Shown here piece by piece: positions 1 to 10,102 of a stretch of 64,000 bases of DNA. Origin of the DNA: Dermatemys mawii (taxonomy: Eukaryota; Chordata; Testudines; Dermatemydidae); assembly GCA_007922305.1 (NCBI GenBank), contig ML677335.1:22353904-22417903 (forward strand), read 5' to 3'. The first letter of the stretch is position 1; each line of letters opens with the position of its first letter. Under the pieces are notes generated by a model. It searched no databases and had not been told where the DNA came from. It was given only the letters and a program-made list of their open reading frames with translations. The position numbers were made by a program, and so were the translations under genes.

Positions 1-60
1 ATAGCTCATCTAAATTAAATAGCCTCTTAGAATTGGTATGGTAATTTTCACCTTTACATA

Positions 61-190
61 TTTTCTCTCTGGGTATATATATCTTACCTACTGTGTGTTC
101 CAGTCTATGCATCCAGTGAAGTGGGCTATAGCCCATGAAAGCTTATGCTGAAATAAATTGGTTAGTCTCTAAGGTGCCACAAGTACTCCT
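61..190 (-). repeat. short turtle-type interspersed repeat, fragment
   Basis: Contains the 'gaagtgggctatagccca' palindrome, 'gaaagcttatgctg' and 'ggttagtctctaaggtgcca'. It is the reverse orientation of the copies near 15.3, 24.8 and 53.1 kb. I recognise the family from turtle sequence but cannot give it a library name. The orientation is assigned relative to the 15.3-kb copy, which looks 5' truncated and lies between long target duplications. Confidence 0.7.
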
Positions 191-235
191 GGTTTTCATA
201 ACAGACTCCTTTACCCATGGCAGACAACTGTTTGC

Positions 236-276
236 ACAAATTCTTTTTTTGGTGTAGACAAGCCCCTACTTTGCAC
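236..276. repeat. terminal fragment of a miniature DNA element
   Basis: The string 'gtgtagacaagccc' matches the inverted terminal repeat type (gggcttgtctaca...) seen at 8121-8388 and 27124-27192. Only one end is recognisable here. Confidence 0.35.
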
Positions 277-327
277 ACATTGACCAGCAGAAGATACTAT
301 ACCTGGTATGGCACAGCAAGGCTACAT

Positions 328-425
328 AAAATCATAGAAGTGTTGGACTGGAAGGGATCTCAAAAGGTCATGTAGTCCAGTCCCCTTCACTGAAGGCAGG
401 ACATGCTGTGGCACAAGAAACCCAT
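328..425 (-). mobile_element. CR1 LINE 3'-end fragment
   Basis: Reads 'atcatagaagtgttggactgg' followed by 'aaaggtcatgtagtccagtc'. This is the reverse complement of the conserved CR1 3' untranslated end. No reverse-transcriptase sequence remains, so it is a heavily 5'-truncated copy. Confidence 0.8.
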
Positions 426-440
426 CCTCAATATTTCCTA

Positions 441-878
441 CAACTGGTATTAGGGCATTTTAGATATTGCCTTTCCAATCGGTACTGACAAGAAGAGGAA
501 AGGAGTTGGTTTACTAACACAGTGTAATGTATTATCCAGAAAAAGTGATGTTACAACATTTTTCAGATTGTATCTCAGACACCAAGGCCTAGACTGTAAT
601 ACAATCCCAGCTGTGTTGTGGAAACCATTTACCCACACAGCTGAGTCACAATCCTTTTGTAACGTGGCATGCTTTTGTTAGTGTGGATCAGACCGAACAG
701 TCTTATAGTCACATTAAGGCAACCTAAATGGTCCTTAGAACATAGCTAAAAATTCAGGACACAGCTGTCTTGTAATGGGCTTTCCTAAAACAACTATAAC
801 TGCAGTGTAGCTGGGCCAAAAATTGTAATTACAGGGAAGCACCTAGATGATCTCCACACTTGTATTTTCTAAATAAAG
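441..878. other. no recognised feature
   Basis: AT-leaning anonymous sequence. The longest open frame is about 60 codons and has no recognisable domain. Confidence 0.5.
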
Positions 879-1180
879 CCGGGGTAGGCAACCTTTCAGA
901 TGTGGTGTGCCAAGTCTTCATTTAGTCACTCTAATTTAAGGTTTCACATGCCAGTAATACATTTTAACATTTTTAGAAAGTCTCTTTCCATAAGTCTATA
1001 ATATATAACTGAACTATTATTGTAGGTAAAGTAAATCAGGTTTTAAAAATGTTTAAGAAGCTTAATTTAAAATTAAATTAAAATGCAGAGTCCCTCGCCC
1101 CCCAGACCACTGGCCAGGACCCGGGGAGTGTGTCACTGAAAATCACCTCGGTGTGCCGTCCCATAGGTTGCCTACCCCTA
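879..1180 (-). mobile_element. hAT-like miniature element, copy A
   Basis: Bounded by inverted terminal repeats 'ggggtaggcaacct' (from 881) and 'aggttgcctacccc' (to about 1178). There is no coding capacity. The interior carries 'gccagtaatacattttaaca' and an AT-rich centre, shared in reverse orientation with copy B at 1792. The flanking 8-mers, aaataaag and ttctaaag, agree at 5 of 8 positions, which would fit an old hAT target duplication. Confidence 0.75.
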
Positions 1181-1791
1181 TTCTAAAGGAAGAGAGCTGA
1201 ACATGTCTAACTGAAACTCTTTGCTGGCTCTGTTTACCAGGCAAGTGTTCTTTGTCTCTTCAGCTAAACTAACACTATTGATAGATCAAGTCTTTTATGC
1301 ATTGCCCACAACATCTTTCATCCACCCACTCACCCACCTAAAGATTAAAGGCAATGTAACATATTTTGTCTTACTTAATTTTGAACATGTTTAAACAGCT
1401 GGTTGCTTTAATGGGTAACGTTCTGTTGGGATGCTATTTGCTCTCTATCTGAGCTCTCAGAGAATAAAACATCTGCAACAGATAGAAGGATGTTTTTTGA
1501 GTAACAACATCAGTTTTCAGTTGCAGAGTCACAGATTTTGCTGCATTTAAAAAATACAGATGAGAGAATCCATTTTATTTTAGTGAAGAGTATTATTGTG
1601 CCTTTTGTCAGCTGCTCACTGGGAAATGTTAGTCTGAGTAATGAGCTATGTCAGAACTGTTTCTCAAACTCTCCCACACGCAGCTCTGAGTTACTCACTT
1701 GGACCTATTTATACAGTTCCAGGGAAACTAGGAGGACAATTCATATGCTTTCTACCAATACCCCTGAGAACTGAATTCCATACATATCATG
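1181..1791. other. no recognised feature
   Basis: Unique-looking sequence between the two inverted copies of the same miniature element. Open frames of 66 and 78 codons are present, with no domain I recognise. Confidence 0.5.
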
Positions 1792-2097
1792 CAGGGGTAG
1801 GCAACCTATGGCATGCGTGCCAAAGGTGGCACACAAACTGATTTTCAGTGGCACTCACACTGCCCGGATCCTGGCCACTGGTCCGAGGGGGCTCTGAATT
1901 TTAATTTAATTTTAAATGAAGCTTCTTAAACATTTTAAAAACCATATTTATTTTATATACAACCATTGTTTAGTTATACATTATAAACTTATAGAAAGAG
2001 ACCTTCTAAAAATGTTAAAATGTATTACTGGCACGCCAAACCTTAAATTAGAGTGAATAAATTAGCACACCACTTCTGAAAAGTTTCTGCCCTCGGT
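1792..2097 (+). mobile_element. hAT-like miniature element, copy B
   Basis: Starts 'caggggtaggcaacctatgg' and runs through 'aatgttaaaatgtattactg', the reverse complement of the matching part of copy A. The distal terminus has decayed ('aagtttctgccctcggtat' where a mirror of the start is expected), so the end is approximate. Confidence 0.7.
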
Positions 2098-2202
2098 ATA
2101 GTGGAAGGAAGGAAGTTCCCTTTCTATGATGAACTATAATCATTAAGTAGGCGTGGATCTCTTCTATCCTAACATGTTACCACAGTTTATTTACATGGTT
2201 AC

Positions 2203-2969
2203 TGTGATGAAATATGCCTTTTTGCAATTTTTTAAAGGAATCCTATGTGTGCCTCAGTTTCCCCTATGTACTGTACTGTTATCTAGGGGGTAGAAAGAGT
2301 AGTTTGCTCTCTGCAAAGACTCAATATGAATGGTTCCCGCTATCTGGGGTTAAGGCTCCCTATCAATGGAGCTTTTGAGACGACAATGGCAAATCCAATC
2401 ACTGGGACTTTGATATCTAGCAACCAGCAATCATGGATGGCACATCTCTCTGCAGGAAGCCAAGCAGTGTTTGCCTCGCAGGAGAACAAAGGACTGGGGA
2501 GGTGCCAGGAGGGCAGTTAAGGGTTGGCTACTGGAGGAGTCAAGGAAATATGTGAACTGGGATGAAGGGAAGTGAGAAGGACCAGACTTTGGATTCTGTG
2601 CTGACCAGGATGAACCCTGGTGTAACTTTCTTTTCTCTACACTAACCAAGGACTTCCTATGCTGTGTTCCAATTGACTAATAAACTGTTCAGTTTTTTTA
2701 ATGCTGGCTGAGTGTCACTGCAAATGCTGATGGAAGGTTGTATAAGTCTCCCTCAGGAGTCTTTCCCCGCTAGACTTGCTGAATAGAACTCACTGTGAAG
2801 CGGGGGTGCTAAAAGACCTGAGGTCTCATCTAAGGAGACAGTGAAGCTGTGTGGCTCACCTTGGAGGAAGAATGAGGCACCTAGAGGGGCTGGCACACTG
2901 AAGGGGTTCTTCCAGAGACTGTTCCTTCCAAAGCTGGAGTCATAGCACCAATCCTATGGATCCATGACA
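2203..2969 (+). mobile_element. solo LTR
   Basis: Begins TGTGATG and ends CATGACA, near-complementary 7-bp termini. It is flanked by gttac (2198-2202) and gtcac (2970-2974), a 4/5 match to a 5-bp target duplication. 'gactaataaactgttcag' near 2678 supplies a polyadenylation signal in the expected R/U5 position. No gag-pol-env sequence adjoins it, so it is read as a solo LTR left by recombination. The class (ERV or other LTR element) cannot be decided from this sequence alone. Confidence 0.65.
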
Positions 2970-2974
2970 GTCAC

Positions 2975-5044
2975 TTTTCTAGCTTCCTGGCTGCCCATTG
3001 CACACATCTTGGACTCACATGCCAATATATGGTAGATCTGAATCTCTTCTTTCCTTTTTGTCTTCCTCTTCAATTTTCTTTCTCTCTCCACCATCACACA
3101 CATTTTGTATTGTATCTGCTGGATTGCCAGGGACTGGGGTGAGGGAGAGGGACTGATGGAACACAAACCGCATTCAGCCTGTATGTCTAGGGGAGGATGC
3201 AGTATCTTGCCACCAGATGGGGCTCCCCAGAGAAACAGAACTGAAACGACCATAAGCCTTACTCTGTTTTCTGCAGGCAAATGGCTAGAACGAAAGTACT
3301 GCAGACACATACCTTTCCACTGCAATGGCCACCATAGTGAAAACTGAAGATGAGACAGACATCCCCTGCACCAGTCCACTCATTTTACACATGATGTTGT
3401 CAAACGGCCAACCTGAAATTACATAGATAATATCATGGGGACACATTCATAACATAAATCCACTATGCAGAATAATCTGCAGAGCTGCCAAACCTAAGCC
3501 TTGTTAAAAGGCTGATAAACTGCCTGTCATAAAACATGACTTTCAAGGATTTGTGATCCGTCTGATCTAAATTACACTGAGCTGGCACTTGGCAGTTGAG
3601 TAATTTTCTTTTCTAAACGAAAAGAATAAGAGTAAATCAAATTTTCTTCCACACAATGTGGGCAATGCCTAATTCAATAGCCTGAGGATACCCCATTTAA
3701 CACTCAGTTTCTATCCTGCATTTTGGTCACAGTCTTTCTGAATGAGGTCTGGACAAAACCCCGTAAACCATCAATGCTGACACCAAATGCAGCCAGAGGA
3801 CTGTGGAGTTTTCATAGCTATTAGAAATTTTACAGATGTTCAGCAATCCCCTGCAGATATATTCCAAAGCTTGTAAATGTACCAGTTTTAGATTGATTTT
3901 CGCAAACATTCAGCAATTTTCTCTGGATGTACCCATTGGTCATGTGATTACAAATCAATTTCTGAACTGATACTAGGCTGGCGATACATTCAGTTTATTA
4001 TCACACTAACATGTCCTTTAGCAATGTAATGACTTTTTAAAAAGATGTGGATCACTGTGGGCCAGCATGAGGTGAGGATGATACTAAGCCATACTCCAGT
4101 CCATCACATTCTGAATAAGTACATATTCTTTAAAGAGTACCACGTTCTTTCAAGACCTAATGAACAGCCAGATATAAATATTATCCCTTGTCATCTCCTT
4201 TAGAGTTGTATTGACTATTTCTAACACTAATAACCAGACTTTTTTGGGTTGTACGTAATAAGCAATAAAGTTTCTGCAACTGGAACTTAGTCAACAGTTC
4301 TGGTGATGATTCACATGATTATCCAGTTCCCTGAACCTGTGGTGAATCTACAGGGTGCTCAGGAGTTAAAAAGGAGAAAAATAAAATTTTAATTACCAAG
4401 GTCAGCAACTACGACCGAATAAATGCAGGGAGCAGATTGGCTGAGTTAGAAGGGTGACTTTTTTGTGTTGTCCCTTGACAGAGTAAGTTTGCACTTTAAG
4501 TACAAAATAACTATATAAGTGCAATGTTAAGGTTACTTTTTTTGTGTCAAAATATGTAAAGAAATGCAAAAAATAAAGTGTTTTTTTTTATTCTGAGAAG
4601 TGGCTATATAAAAATGACATCTTCTTATAAAGCACTTTGGGTCCCTTGCGTGTTCAGCGTCAGATCTGCTTACCTTAATGACAAAAATAAATGTGGTGCT
4701 TTCTCCTCCTGTTAGCACTGCAGATATAACACAGCTAAGGTGGAGTGAACCTGATTCTATTCCATTTTGTGTAACCTCAGCAGATTTGTTTGCAAGGCAA
4801 GGGTTTTATAGAGGTAAGTAAGAGTATAATCTGTAGACACAGGATCTAATTTGGCCAGCAAGAACCTAAAGATAGAGATGGAAAGAACTCAGTCTTAACA
4901 TCAGACCCAGACTGAGTTTTTAGGACTGGCAGATAGAATAACATCTTTTTACTTGTTAACTGAGCACACTTGGTAATCACTGAGACACAATAAAGATGGA
5001 ACCCCCATAATGGAATTTTTACAGAATCACTTTTCAAAGTAGAA
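2975..5044. other. no recognised feature (about 2 kb)
   Basis: No gene, RNA or repeat family was recognised. The longest open frame, 141 codons on the minus strand (2954-3379), is low-complexity near its C-terminus (Lys/Arg/Glu run) and overlaps the LTR edge, so it is not supported as a gene. Confidence 0.5.
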
Positions 5045-5050
5045 AAAATG

Positions 5051-5397
5051 ATTACCTACCTGTCATAAATGTTGTTCTTCGAGATGTATTGCTCATTACT
5101 ATTCCATTTTAGGTGTGTTCTTGCCCACATGCACAGTTGTCAGAGATTTCTGCCTTTGTAGTATGCATAAGGCTGGCTGTGGCGCCCCCTGGAGTGGTGC
5201 TCCCATGAGGCGGTATATCAGGTGCTGCCGGCCCTGCGCCCTCTCAGTTCCTTCTTGCCGGTAACTCCGACAGAGGGGTAGGAGGGCGGGAAATGGAATG
5301 GACATGAGCCACACATCTTGAAGAACAACAGTTATGAAAAGGTAGGTAATTGTTTTTTCTCCTTCGAGTGCTTGCTCATGTCAATTCCATTCTAGGG
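5051..5397 (-). repeat. DIRS terminal inverted-repeat block
   Basis: Two arms of roughly 60 bp face each other. The left arm starts 'attacctacctgtcataaat' at 5051. The right arm, around 5290-5350, ends 'ggtaggtaat', and the two are complementary with a few mismatches and a small offset. A third related segment in direct orientation to the left arm follows at about 5362-5397 ('cttgctcatgtcaattccat'). DIRS elements carry inverted terminal repeats instead of LTRs, so this block is read as the 3' terminus of the element whose coding remnants follow at higher coordinates. Confidence 0.65.
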
Positions 5398-6240
5398 GGA
5401 CTCGGAGTTCACAGCTTAGTGGCTTGCAGTACTGTCCTACCGAAACCTGCATTGTCCCAGGCCTGCTGGGTCAGCGCATAGTGGGACATAAAGGTCTGGA
5501 TAGATGACCAGGTGGCTGCTCTGCAGATGTCCTGAATAGGCACCTGGGCCAGAAAAGCTGCCGAGGAGGCCTGTGCCCTGGTAGATGGGCAGTGATGATC
5601 GCCAGAGGTGGCACTTTCACTGGGTCATAGCAGAAGAGAATGTAGGCCATGATCCAAGAAGAAATTCTTTGAGTGGATACAGGGCAACCCTTCATCCAGT
5701 CGGCCATGGTGACAAATAATTGTGCCAACTTATGGAACATCCAAGTTGTCAATGTAGAAGACCAGAGCCCTCCGGACGTCCAAGGCATGTAGCCTATGGT
5801 CTTCCTCCGATTTATGCGGCTTTGGAAAGAGGACCAGTAAGTCAATGTCTTGACTCGAACGAAACTGAGAGATGACTCTGGGAAGAAATGCTGGGCATGG
5901 TCTGAGCTGGACTTTGTCCTTGTAGAAGACTCTGTATGGCTGTTTCAAGATGAGCGCCCAAATCTTGGATACCTGGCAAGCCGATGCCACTGCAACTAGG
6001 AATGCAACCTTCCAAGAAAGGAGAAGTGGAGAGGAAGAAACCAGAGACTTGAAACGTGAGCTGTGTTAGCACCAGATTCAAATCCCATGATGGGACAGGA
6101 TACCTGACTGGTGGGTAGAGGCAGTCTAGGCCCTTAAGGAATCTGGCCATGATGTCCTGAGCAAAAACTGACCTGCCCTCAAATGGCAGGTGGAAGGCTG
6201 AGATGGCCTCAAGACAGATTTTGATGGATGAAAGGGACAA
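5398..6240 (-). pseudogene. DIRS tyrosine recombinase, degenerate
   Basis: Overlapping minus-strand frames (5471-5845, 5730-5990, 5842-6240) give pieces such as 'HALDVRRALVFYIDNLDV' and 'MKGCPVSTQRISSWI'. I recognise these as the C-terminal tyrosine recombinase (integrase) domain of vertebrate DIRS elements. In that family the enzyme integrates a circular DNA intermediate by site-specific recombination and needs an R...HxxR...Y catalytic set. Here the frame breaks just after 'ITAH', so the H-x-x-R region falls into another frame, and in-frame stops occur upstream. It is therefore inactive. Assignment to DIRS rather than another YR retroelement rests on the linked RT and terminal repeat. Confidence 0.7.
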
Positions 6241-7215
6241 GCCCTGGAATTTGAGATTCAGGAGTTAGTCCAGAATAAGCTGCAGAGAAGCCCATTTGTG
6301 ATGGACACCCTTGTCTACGATCCAGCGTTCCTCAACTTTTCCACTTTGCCAGGTAAATCGCTCTAGTGGAGGGCTTCCTACTTCCCAACAGGACGCTCTG
6401 AACCTTAGTTGAGCACTGCTGCTCTTGCGAGGTTAGCCATGTAGCAGCCAGGCCATTATGGAGAGCTGCCAGGTTGGGGTGCAGAAGACTACCGTGGTTC
6501 TGGGACAACAGGTCCTACCTGACAGGTACCTGGAATGGGGTAGCTACCAAGAGATCCAACAGGGTGCTGAACCAGTGTTGGTGTGGCCACGTTGGTGCTA
6601 TGAGGATGATCCTTGCCTTGCCTTTGATCTTCGTGAGGACATTAGGCAGCAATGGCAGTGGAGGGAAGGCATACATCAGAGCCCCTGACCACTGGAGCAG
6701 AAAAGCATCAGACAGGGCTCCTCTCTCCATACCCCCAAATTGCATGGAAGACATGGCATTTCCTGTTCTGCCTGGATGCAAACAGGTCCACCTGGGGAGT
6801 TCCCCACCTGTGGAAGATGGAGCTGACCACCTGACTGGACCAAAGACCTTGAGTGTTGAGACTGACGAGGATAGGGACATGACGGGAACACGTTCCAACA
6901 CTGACATGGGATCCTGATACCATACGAGGGATGCTAGGATGCTGTCTGGAATCCTGACCACCCGGTCAATGCTTTGACGGTTTGGTACATAGACCGATGC
7001 CAACCATGCCTGAAGAGGTCTGAGGCGGAGTTGTGTGTGCCAGCCATGTAAGTACATGCTGCCATTTGGCCCAGGAGCCTCAGGCACGTGTGGGTGGTAG
7101 CGAGTGAGTGGGCCAATGGCCCATGATGAGGTCTGGCATGGCCTGGAATTGAGTCTCGGGGAGGAAGTCCCTGACCCAAGTGGAGTTGAGGACCACTCCG
7201 ATGAACTCTGTGCAT
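6241..7215 (-). pseudogene. DIRS RNase H / connection region, degenerate
   Basis: Minus-strand frames at 6515-7087, 6708-6923 and 6934-7215 lie between the reverse transcriptase (higher coordinates) and the recombinase (lower coordinates), as in DIRS polyproteins. One frame carries 'VDLFASRQNRKCHVF', which fits the end of the RNase H domain. Other pieces ('VRIPDSILASLVWYQDP') have no individual assignment. Frameshifts and stops separate all parts. The plus-strand frames over the same interval are shadows. Confidence 0.55.
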
Positions 7216-7985
7216 TGCATCAGGGTTAAGGTTGACTTTGTCTTGTTTATTATTAATCCCAGCTCATGACAGGTGGACCAGACCAGGTTGAGATGTCTCT
7301 ACACCTGGCCCAGAGACTGGTCCCTTGTCAACCAGTCATCGAGGTACGGGTATATTTGGACTCCTCAACATCTCAGGTAAGCGACCATTGGTGCTACCCA
7401 TTTTGCGAAGATGTAAATATGGAATTAAGCATCGTTTAAAATCAGAGCAGCGTACCAGTCTCCCGGATCCAGGGAAGGGATGATGGAGACCAGGGAGACC
7501 ATGTGGAACTTCAGTTTCTGGAGAGACTTGCTGAGGTGACACAGGTCTAGGATGGGTTTGAGGCCCCCTTTTGCCTTTGGAATTAGGAAGTAACAGGAAT
7601 AGAATCCTCTGCCTCCAGGCGAAGAAGGTTTTCGACCTCCTGAACGAGGTGTTGCTTGTGAAAAGGGTCCCTGAAGAGGGACAGGGAAGGGGAGTGGGAG
7701 AAGTGGTTGGCTGTAAACTGCAGAGTGTAGTCTGAAGAAACGGTATCTAGCACCAACAGTCTGAGGTGACACAGGACCAGGCCGACCGGAGAGGATGGAT
7801 AGTTGAGGAAAGGGATGGTCAGATCCAGTACATTGGCTGGGGCGCCGTCCTTGAGCGCACCCTCAAAGTGACTGCTTCTGGCCTCCCTGAGTTCTGGGAG
7901 GATCAGGTTGAGCAGCCAGACAGGAAAAGGTCTAGTAGTGTTCCTTAGGCCCTTTGTTCTTGTCCATTTTTCCACTGGGGGGCTG
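7216..7985 (-). pseudogene. DIRS reverse transcriptase, degenerate, internal deletion
   Basis: Reading the minus strand, the frame at 7583-7975 ends with 'LVQEVENLLRLEAEDSIPV'. The frame at 7425-7772 continues with 'GFYSCYFLIPKAKGGLKPIL' and 'SIIPSLDPGDWYAALILNDA', typical DIRS reverse-transcriptase blocks. After a stop, 'FHI' is followed almost directly by 'FAKWVAPMVAYLR', so roughly 25-30 residues between two RT motifs appear to be missing. The catalytic box 'IYPYLDDWLTRD' is still readable at about 7326-7358. The gene is broken by at least one frameshift near 7615, stops and this deletion. Confidence 0.75.
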
Positions 7986-7987
7986 GG

Positions 7988-8120
7988 TGAGGGGAGGGAA
8001 TCACACTGAAAAACAAAGGATTCCCACCATATGTAAATCCTATTTAAGACAGGGGAGTGAGTTAATCAGGGTTTGTTCTTCATTGAATCCCTGCCCAGGA
8101 TGACTGCTGTGAACATCTAA
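7988..8120 (+). mobile_element. LTR family 2, part 1 (5' side of a split LTR)
   Basis: Matches, in opposite orientation, the LTR at 46902-48128. The 16-mer 'ggggagtgagttaatc' at 8052-8067 is present as its reverse complement at 47685-47700, and 'cctatttaag' a few bases upstream is shared. The LTR is then interrupted by two insertions and resumes at 8389 and 11424. Its own 5' part is missing, and the sequence abuts the end of the DIRS element. Confidence 0.75.
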
Positions 8121-8388
8121 GGGCTTATCTACATTGCCAATTGAACTACAAAATTTTTGTGGTTCACAGGTGCTTAAAATAGCTCCCCCCCAAAAGACAA
8201 AAGTATTGCCACAGCTTGTTGTCAGCAGGAGCACTCTCCTGTTAATAACACGAACCCCATTCGTAGGAGGTGGAAGTATTTTGTTGCTAAAAGGGTCGAC
8301 AAACAGCGTTTACACTGCCCAACTTTTAATGACATGGCCATGTCAACATGACAGTGTTGCTAAAAGCTGTGTAGTGTAGACAAAACCC
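8121..8388. mobile_element. miniature inverted-repeat element inserted in the LTR
   Basis: Bounded by 'gggcttatctaca' and 'tgtagacaaaaccc', imperfect inverted repeats of the same type seen at 27124. The interior is non-coding. Comparison with the inverted LTR copy at 47.6 kb shows 'catct' followed by an A-rich stretch where this element interrupts, which supports an insertion here. No clear target duplication survives. Confidence 0.7.
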
Positions 8389-8471
8389 AAGAAACAAATA
8401 CAAAATGGGGGGAAAGGGTTGAGCCCAGGCTGGGAAGGTGTCTGGCCTATGAAAGAACTACCTGGAGTTTT
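8389..8471 (+). mobile_element. LTR family 2, part 2
   Basis: Contains 'tggcctatgaa' (8443-8453) and 'ctggagtttt' (8462-8471). Both are found in reverse complement and in the same order at 47563-47573 and 47545-47554. The LTR breaks off exactly after 'ctggagtttt' at the hAT terminus. Confidence 0.75.
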
Positions 8472-10102
8472 AGGGTTGATAAAAATAACTTTTTATTTTT
8501 TAAAAAAATAGGATTTTTTATTAAATATTTTTTGAGGAAAAAACCTATCTAAAGATAGTTTTAATTAAGATGCACTATAGCTCAAAGATATCTCATCATG
8601 AAATAGGGATTATACATTCTAATTCTATAGTATGAAACAATATAGTCATGTAATGTTTAAGAAAAGTTTTGTAAATGAGTTCCAATAGTTCATGGATTAG
8701 GGACCCAATTTTATAGGGCTCCAGGGGCTTCTGTATAGATTATTTAGGTTAATCTTTCTATCTACCCAATGGGACTCAGTGCTCAGTCTAGAAGATACTA
8801 TCAGACATGCTTAGTTTTGCAGTTTACAAACTGGATTTGTGTCTCCAGAGATAACATACTCGTTAACAGCAATAAAAATATAAAATAAATAAATAATGTA
8901 TAGAGGTAAGAAATAAGAGACCTCAATCCTATTGTCCCTCTGTAAATTTGTGTACATAGAGTCAATCCCTTACCTCTCTCAAAAAGTGCAAAGTTTCAAA
9001 AAGTTCAGTGAATAGAAGATTGTTGGGGGCGGAATAGATCTAGATAAGAAGTCTGGAGATAAATATAATAAGAGAGGGACAGGCAGTAGAAACACAAATT
9101 GTTTGAGCAGCATATTCCAGAAGTCTTGAGGTCTTTCTGAGAGCAGTCTTCATTGATTTGAGATCTACCACACCATTCTCTCACTAGAAAGGAAAACCTA
9201 TAATGGCAGCAAGCTGTAAAAGAGACCCAGCTGGGAATAAGAATCATTCAAGAAATGTATGTTTACTGACGACTTTTAAATAAAGTCACACTAGTGAACT
9301 GGTGGAAGTCACTTAAGCACTTGGATTCAGAGACTGTTGAAGTGATAATCTCACGTTTAACAGCAGTAGCTTCTTCTGCCGGTGTAGAAAGAATATTTTC
9401 TTTCTTTGGACTAATTCATTCCAAATTAAGAAATTGTTTGGGACCTGAAAAAGCAGGAAAGCTTGGTTTTCTTTTCCAGATTACGAACAAACAGGAAAAT
9501 GAAGGTGAAGATAACTGAGTTAGCTGTAGAAGTCAATATTTTAGGTTTCTCGTGTTGACCTGGATGAGATAGTTGATTTAATTTTTGTTTTTTCCTTTAA
9601 TATTTAATTTAACTGTTTTAGTTAAAAACAATTTTAACAAAAACAAATCTGATTTTAAAAAACATGAATGTTTAACTACATTCAAATGTGTGTTTTGTTA
9701 AAATATTATTTGTTTACTGTTGAAGAAAAAAATCCAGAATACATAACATTGTTGTTTTAGATAAATAAAACAATTTAAATGTTTGTCTGGTGATGTTCTC
9801 CTCCTAATACAGCATGGCAAGAAATATTAATGATCAATCTGTTGAATGGGAGATAGTTCACCTCCCAATGACTTCATAAATATCTGCTTCAATTACCTTT
9901 GATAAATGAAATAACCAATCATTCATTTTCTGATATATCTGTAAAACTAATTTGAAAAGTTTTCAAAATAAATCACTTAAAAATGTATAGTGTGTACCTT
10001 TTAAAAATAAAACCTACATCTATCTCTGAGTTGTGAAGAATATGTATTAAGATGATAACAATCAACAAGCATGCACTTTTATGTAGAAATTTATGATTAA
10101 AT
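8472..10102 (+). mobile_element. hAT transposon remnant, left part
   Basis: Starts 'agggttgataaaaataactt' and is AT-rich. It carries a transposase C-terminal fragment at about 9270-9518. The right end lies at 11423 ('aaatcaaatccaccct'), beyond a CR1 insertion. The termini are only loosely complementary, so the exact boundary is inferred from where the surrounding LTR breaks. Confidence 0.65.
9270..9518 (+). pseudogene. hAT transposase C-terminal (dimerisation) fragment
   Basis: The frame from about 9294 to the stop at 9516-9518 contains 'VASSAGVERIFSFFGLIHSK' followed by 'LRNCLGPEKAGKLGFLF'. This is the signature of the hAT dimerisation domain at the transposase C-terminus: a (S/A)(S/G)xERxFS-like core, then a short helix rich in L/N/R. 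About 75 residues survive, and the catalytic DDE portion is not readable upstream. hAT transposases cut and paste DNA as multimers through this domain. The fragment could in principle be a domesticated hAT exon, but it lies inside a transposon-like block and has no visible splice sites. Confidence 0.75.

Noticed and set aside
2954..3379. 141-codon minus-strand frame
   Set aside because: It starts inside the LTR boundary region and ends in a Lys/Arg/Glu-rich low-complexity stretch. No family match I can recognise.
6474..6917. 147-codon plus-strand frame
   Set aside because: Antisense shadow of the DIRS RNase H region on the minus strand.
9270..9518. A domesticated hAT transposase gene
   Set aside because: Only the C-terminal domain survives, and it lies inside a transposon that is itself inside an LTR. 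No intact upstream frame or splice sites.
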